Below, piece after piece: positions 42,225-45,446 of a stretch of 45,446 nucleotides of DNA. Under the pieces are notes generated by a model that saw only the letters and a list, made by a program, of their open reading frames with translations, was not told the DNA's origin and searched no databases. This stretch comes from Anaerolineae bacterium (lineage in GTDB: Bacteria; Chloroflexota; Anaerolineae; UBA1429). The translations under genes and the position numbers were made by a program. The number at the start of each line of letters is the position of its first letter. Position 1 is the stretch's first letter. The stretch covers positions 1 through 45,446 of the forward strand of contig SLPC01000157.1 of assembly GCA_007132185.1 (NCBI GenBank). The letters are read 5' to 3'.

Positions 42225-42249
42225 TCCAACAAGTCCCATCGATTGCCAA

Positions 42250-42283
42250 GAGCCACGAGTCGCCCTTGGATGACTCGTGGCTC
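42250..42283. terminator. Bidirectional hairpin between pepF and the convergent flavodoxin gene
   Basis: A perfect 12-bp stem (42250-42261 with 42272-42283) with a 10-base loop lies between two convergent stops. There is no long U run on either side. Confidence 0.7.
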
Positions 42284-42316
42284 GGTTCATCATAGCCGTT
42301 ATACCAGCGTTGTGCG

Positions 42317-42898
42317 CTATGCCTCCGCCTGGTCCAGCTCGTGCTGGAGCACATGCGCCAGGCCCCGGGCGTTGCTCTCGATCACGCCCAGATCGTGCTC
42401 GTTGGGCCGGCCCCGGATGTCGCCCAGCCAGCCCAGCAGGTTGTTCGGCTGGTCCGAGTCGCCATGATACGAGCCCACCGTATACCAGGCGCCGCGCACC
42501 TGCCGACCGATATGGCGCATCGCCTGCGCTATATAGTCGCCGGCGGGGGTAGCCTCATCGATGCCCGTGTGCGGGCCGCCATAGGTCACGAACACCACAG
42601 CCCACTTGTGCGGGCGCGGGGGACATCCGAGCTGGGGAAGGCCCAGGGTGCGGTGCTCTTGGCCCATCCGCTCGACAAAGCCCCGCACCGGCGCCGGGAC
42701 GCCGAAATGGTAGGAGGGGCTGCCCAGGCAGAGCAGGTGAAACTCTTCCGGATCAACCTCGTTGGCCGCCGCATCGGGCATCGTCAGGAGCGTCACCGAC
42801 GCATTCCTGCTTTCCAGCCCGCGCGCCAGCGCCTCGGCGACGCGGCGGGTATTGCCGCCAGCCGACCAATACAGCACCAATGCTCTGAGCTGTGTCAT
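42317..42898 (-). CDS. Flavodoxin-like protein (FMN-binding)
   Basis: 193 residues. The phosphate-binding loop of FMN is YWSAGGNTRRVAEALARG (about 10-27), and LLCLGSPSYHFGVPAPVRGF (about 55-74) is the second typical segment. A third segment, VVFVTYGGPHTG (about 101-112), lines the flavin. It probably carries electrons or acts as an FMN-dependent reductase. It follows the DapA-family gene by 23 bases on the same strand, so both may be co-transcribed. Confidence 0.85.
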   Translation of the reverse strand: MTQLRALVLYWSAGGNTRRVAEALARGLESRNASVTLLTMPDAAANEVDPEEFHLLCLGSPSYHFGVPAPVRGFVERMGQEHRTLGLPQLGCPPRPHKWAVVFVTYGGPHTGIDEATPAGDYIAQAMRHIGRQVRGAWYTVGSYHGDSDQPNNLLGWLGDIRGRPNEHDLGVIESNARGLAHVLQHELDQAEA

Positions 42899-42921
42899 GG
42901 GCGCGCCCCTTTTTCGGCTCG

Positions 42922-43803
42922 CTACAGCAGGCCGTCGGCTACCAGGATCTGGCGAATCGTCTCGCGCACCTCATCGCTGGCGGGCAGCACCGGTGGGCGA
43001 GGCGCGCCTCCCGTATAGCCCAGCAGATCCAGGGTCGCCTTGAGCCCGGCCACGCCAAAGCGCCCGGTGACGGCTTTGCCAATCTCGATAGTGCGCAGGT
43101 GAATGTCGCGGGCCTTGGCGTGCTCGCCAGTCAATACATGTTCATACACCTGGACACACTCGCGGGGCGCCACGTTGGCCACCGCCAGAATGCCACCGCT
43201 GGCCCCCAGTTGCATCCCGCTCAGAAACGCCGGGCCATTCCCTATGAGGATGTCGAACTCGGGTGGGCAGAGCCGCACCAGATCGCACACCTGGGGGATG
43301 TCTCCGGCGCTGTCCTTGATGCCCACGACGTTTTCATGCTGGGCGATGCGCGCCACAGTGGCGGGGGCAATGTTCAGGTTCGTAAACTTGGGCACATTGT
43401 ACACCAGCACCGGCACAGGCGAGGCGTCGGCGATGGCCCAGTAGTGGCGGGTGAGGGCTTCAGCGGTCATCTCACCACTATAGAATGAGGGGGTCATCAC
43501 CAGGGCGAACTGGGACCCGGCTGCGGCGGTGGCCTTGGTGAGTGCGATGGTAGCCGCGGTCGATTGGCGCCCCACGCCGGCTATGACCCGGCGCTCGGGG
43601 GCGGCGGCCTTGCGGACGATTTCCACCGCCCGTACGATCTCCTCATCTTCCAGGAGCACGCTCTCCCCGTTCGACCCCGCCACCACATACCCGCTCAGGC
43701 CGGTGGTTTCCCACTTGTCCACGTTAGCGACCAGCGCGTCCGCATCCAGGCTGCCCTGATCATCAAAAGGCGTGGCGATGGGGGGATACACACCTCGTAT
43801 CAT
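42922..43803 (-). CDS. DapA/NanA-family aldolase or dihydrodipicolinate synthase-like lyase
   Basis: 293 residues of the class I aldolase family. The Schiff-base lysine is K163 in GIKDSAGD, the catalytic Tyr is Y135 in VYNVPK, and the carboxylate-binding loop is GSNGES at 43-48 (usually GTTGE). The GSNGE variant and the FTNLN segment favour 4-hydroxy-2-oxoglutarate aldolase or a related 2-keto-acid lyase over true DapA, but this is inference. ATG 43803 has AAAGGAAACC upstream; the in-frame ATG at 43824 is ahead of that site. Confidence 0.88.
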   Translation of the reverse strand: MIRGVYPPIATPFDDQGSLDADALVANVDKWETTGLSGYVVAGSNGESVLLEDEEIVRAVEIVRKAAAPERRVIAGVGRQSTAATIALTKATAAAGSQFALVMTPSFYSGEMTAEALTRHYWAIADASPVPVLVYNVPKFTNLNIAPATVARIAQHENVVGIKDSAGDIPQVCDLVRLCPPEFDILIGNGPAFLSGMQLGASGGILAVANVAPRECVQVYEHVLTGEHAKARDIHLRTIEIGKAVTGRFGVAGLKATLDLLGYTGGAPRPPVLPASDEVRETIRQILVADGLL

Positions 43804-43844
43804 TATGGTTTCCTTTCTTGGCAATTATCCGTGTTCGACGTTCA

Positions 43845-44675
43845 TTATCGTCGCAGGCGGGGCTGGGTGTCAATGCCACCGGCGCCTGTCATAGTAGCGA
43901 GGACCTCGGGAAGCTCGGCCAGCGTTTCGATCTCAATGTCCGGCATGATCCCGTTCGAGAGGGGCTCGCAGCCCCGGTTGACCCACACGCTTTGCAGTCC
44001 CACGCCCTGCGCGCCGGCGATGTCAGAGCGCAGGCTGTTACCCACCATGGCCGCATGCGCTGCATCGGCACGCAGGGTGCCCAACGCGTGGCGGAAGATC
44101 GCCTGGTCGGGCTTGGCGATGCCCAGATCGCCCGCCACGGTGACGCTGTCGAAATAGTTGCCCAGGCCGCTGGAGGCCAACTTGTAGCGCTGGAGGCAGG
44201 CCAGGCCGTTGGTCACCAGGCCCAGGCGATAGCGGCGGGCCAGAATATCCAGGGCGGGGCGCACGTCAGGATAGACATCGTGGATGCCCCGGCGCACGAC
44301 GCCAAAGTGGTGGCTCATCTCGTCGACCAACGCGGGATCGTCGATGCCAAAGGCGGCCAGGGCCTGTGTCCACACGTCGCGCCGGTAGGTGGGAGCATAG
44401 GCGCGCAGCGTCGCCAGATCGGGGTGGTGGTCGCCTTCAAAGCGGGCCCAGAGGGCCTCCCACGAGCTGATGCCGATGGCGGCGGCATAGGGGCGTCCAG
44501 GCGCCGCATACCAGAGGGGGCGCGCAATGCGGCGCGCTGTCTCGTGCAGGCGATCGGCGTGCACGCCATGTTTCTGTGTAGCCAATAGGCAGGCCTGATG
44601 AAAGGCCTCATCGGCAGAGGCAAACTCTACCAAAAGGGTATCGTCCAGGTCGATCAGTAACGCATCGAGGGGCAT
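43845..44675 (-). CDS. HAD superfamily hydrolase (YjjG/phosphatase type)
   Basis: 276 residues. The nucleophile motif is DLDDT at 9-13 (D9 and D11). The helical cap follows (about 20-110), then motif II TNG in LGLVTNGLACLQ, motif III lysine in GIAKPDQAIF and motif IV in AAMVGNSLRSDIAGA. It dephosphorylates a small phosphorylated metabolite, possibly a nucleotide or sugar phosphate. ATG 44675 follows GGGAGAGCC; the longer frame to 44747 has no good site. It ends 41 bases before the DapA-family start on the same strand. Confidence 0.9.
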   Translation of the reverse strand: MPLDALLIDLDDTLLVEFASADEAFHQACLLATQKHGVHADRLHETARRIARPLWYAAPGRPYAAAIGISSWEALWARFEGDHHPDLATLRAYAPTYRRDVWTQALAAFGIDDPALVDEMSHHFGVVRRGIHDVYPDVRPALDILARRYRLGLVTNGLACLQRYKLASSGLGNYFDSVTVAGDLGIAKPDQAIFRHALGTLRADAAHAAMVGNSLRSDIAGAQGVGLQSVWVNRGCEPLSNGIMPDIEIETLAELPEVLATMTGAGGIDTQPRLRR

Positions 44676-44839
44676 AGCGGCTCTCCCAGCATTAGATGGT
44701 CCCGTTAGCAACGGATCTACTATAGCGTCACCCGCGATGCATGCCAAAATACAGTCCAGGCTGATTCTGTTGCAGTTCAGCGCAGCTCTGACAGCAGACG
44801 CTGATCATGACGATAGGATATATCCGGCGGGAGAATGTG

Positions 44840-44874
44840 TCGTTTCCGCGTAAACGATCTGTTAGGTGTATAAT
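44840..44874 (+). promoter_or_regulatory. Promoter with dyad for the terminal ABC ATPase gene
   Basis: A perfect TATAAT (44869-44874) lies about 37 bases before the start codon. A perfect 6-bp inverted repeat TCGTTT/AAACGA (44840-44845 and 44852-44857) covers the position of the -35, which itself is weak. This could be an activator or repressor site. Confidence 0.45.
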
Positions 44875-44911
44875 GTCTATGTTTGATCGGATCGCTCCCA
44901 GGGAGGATGTG

Positions 44912-45446
44912 ATGCCACAGAGCGCTATATGGGTCAGCCATCTCGACAAGAGTTATGGATCGGTGCAGGCTGTGCAAGATCTGTGCATGGAGGTGCATCA
45001 CGGCGAGATCTTTGGTCTGCTGGGCTCGAATGGCGCCGGCAAGACCACGACCATTCGCATGATCCTGGATCTGATCAAGCCCGATTCGGGCAAGATCGAG
45101 GTCCTGGGCGCTCCCATGCGCGAGGCCACCAAGAGGCGTATCGGCTATCTCCCCGAAGAGCGCGGCCTCTACCGCGATATGAAGGCCATGGACGCACTGC
45201 TGTTCCTGGCGCAGCTCAAGGGGCTCCGCCTCGGTGAGGCGCGATCGCGTGCCGAGACCTATCTGCAAGAGGTGGACCTGTGGGACGCCCGGGAGCTCAA
45301 GGTCGAGGCCCTCAGCCGTGGCATGCAGCAAAAGCTCCAGTTTGTGGTCGCTGCCATCCACGAGCCCGAACTCATTATCGTTGACGAGCCGTTTTCAGGC
45401 CTGGACCCGGTCAACACCCAGGTGATCAAGCGACTTGTCTATCGCA
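44912..45446 (+). CDS. ABC transporter ATP-binding protein, 3' end outside window
   Basis: At least 178 residues; cut by the right edge. Walker A GSNGAGKT is at 38-45, the signature LSRGMQQKLQF is near 132, and Walker B with catalytic Glu is LIIVDEPFSGLDP near 150. GYLPEERGLYRDM is typical of NatA/YhaQ-type sodium or ABC-2 exporters, so an ABC-2 permease should follow outside the window. ATG 44912 has GGGAGG five bases upstream; a GTG directly before it (44909) is possible. Confidence 0.93.
   Translation, partial: MPQSAIWVSHLDKSYGSVQAVQDLCMEVHHGEIFGLLGSNGAGKTTTIRMILDLIKPDSGKIEVLGAPMREATKRRIGYLPEERGLYRDMKAMDALLFLAQLKGLRLGEARSRAETYLQEVDLWDARELKVEALSRGMQQKLQFVVAAIHEPELIIVDEPFSGLDPVNTQVIKRLVYR

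Overview
The window reads as a contig from a GC-rich bacterium, most likely a Chloroflexota (Anaerolineae-like) heterotroph. This is inference. It rests on a Thr/Pro-rich lipoprotein carrying an NBR1-type Ig domain, a type 2 IPP isomerase paired with a polyprenyl synthase, two PepF oligoendopeptidases, many small catabolic clusters with sugar-isomerase TIM barrels, and frequent GTG/TTG starts. No rRNA, tRNA, CRISPR array, transposase or phage gene is visible. Genes are densely packed, with many ATGA or TGATG start/stop overlaps and several tail-to-tail overlaps.

Layout. 1-2237: isoprenoid pair (polyprenyl synthase running off the left edge, and idi2), all leftward from a TTGACA-17-TACACT promoter. 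2446-5443: an ABC-2 export operon (ATPase, permease, permease). 5521-9466: a sulfatase, a membrane-anchored ketopantoate-reductase-like protein and an unknown membrane protein, with several strong dyads. 9590-12253: a GH43 glycosidase, an NBR1-Ig lipoprotein and a HIT protein. 12254-20773: a DNA repair and translation block: uvrB (with an SOS-like box in its promoter), a PflA-like radical SAM protein, a GNAT, uvrA, a possible small coupled ORF and miaB.

20869-26756 is the most interesting part. A TIM-barrel isomerase gene diverges from a four-gene operon. I read three of its genes as D-apionate catabolism: ApnO-like oxidoisomerase, OiaC-like decarboxylase and ApnL-like three-domain lactonase. 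The predicted route is apionolactone to D-apionate to 3-oxo-isoapionate to L-erythrulose plus CO2. An ADP-ribosylglycohydrolase-fold enzyme sits inside the operon between the decarboxylase and the lactonase, overlapping the latter. No role for such an enzyme in this pathway is known to me.

26753-29851: an ABC exporter with an NTP_transf_5 nucleotidyltransferase, a pair often seen in RiPP/lasso-peptide loci, but here without the other maturation genes. 30031-35011: a TIM-barrel protein translationally coupled to an unusually long enolase-superfamily enzyme, then a PHP phosphoesterase and a COG3964-type amidohydrolase. 35020-42283: a GNAT, a rhodanese lipoprotein, and two divergent pepF paralogues flanking an ABC exporter. 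The exporter has a perfect consensus promoter followed by three overlapping dyads. 42317-45446: a flavodoxin, a DapA-family aldolase, a HAD phosphatase and an ABC ATPase cut by the right edge.
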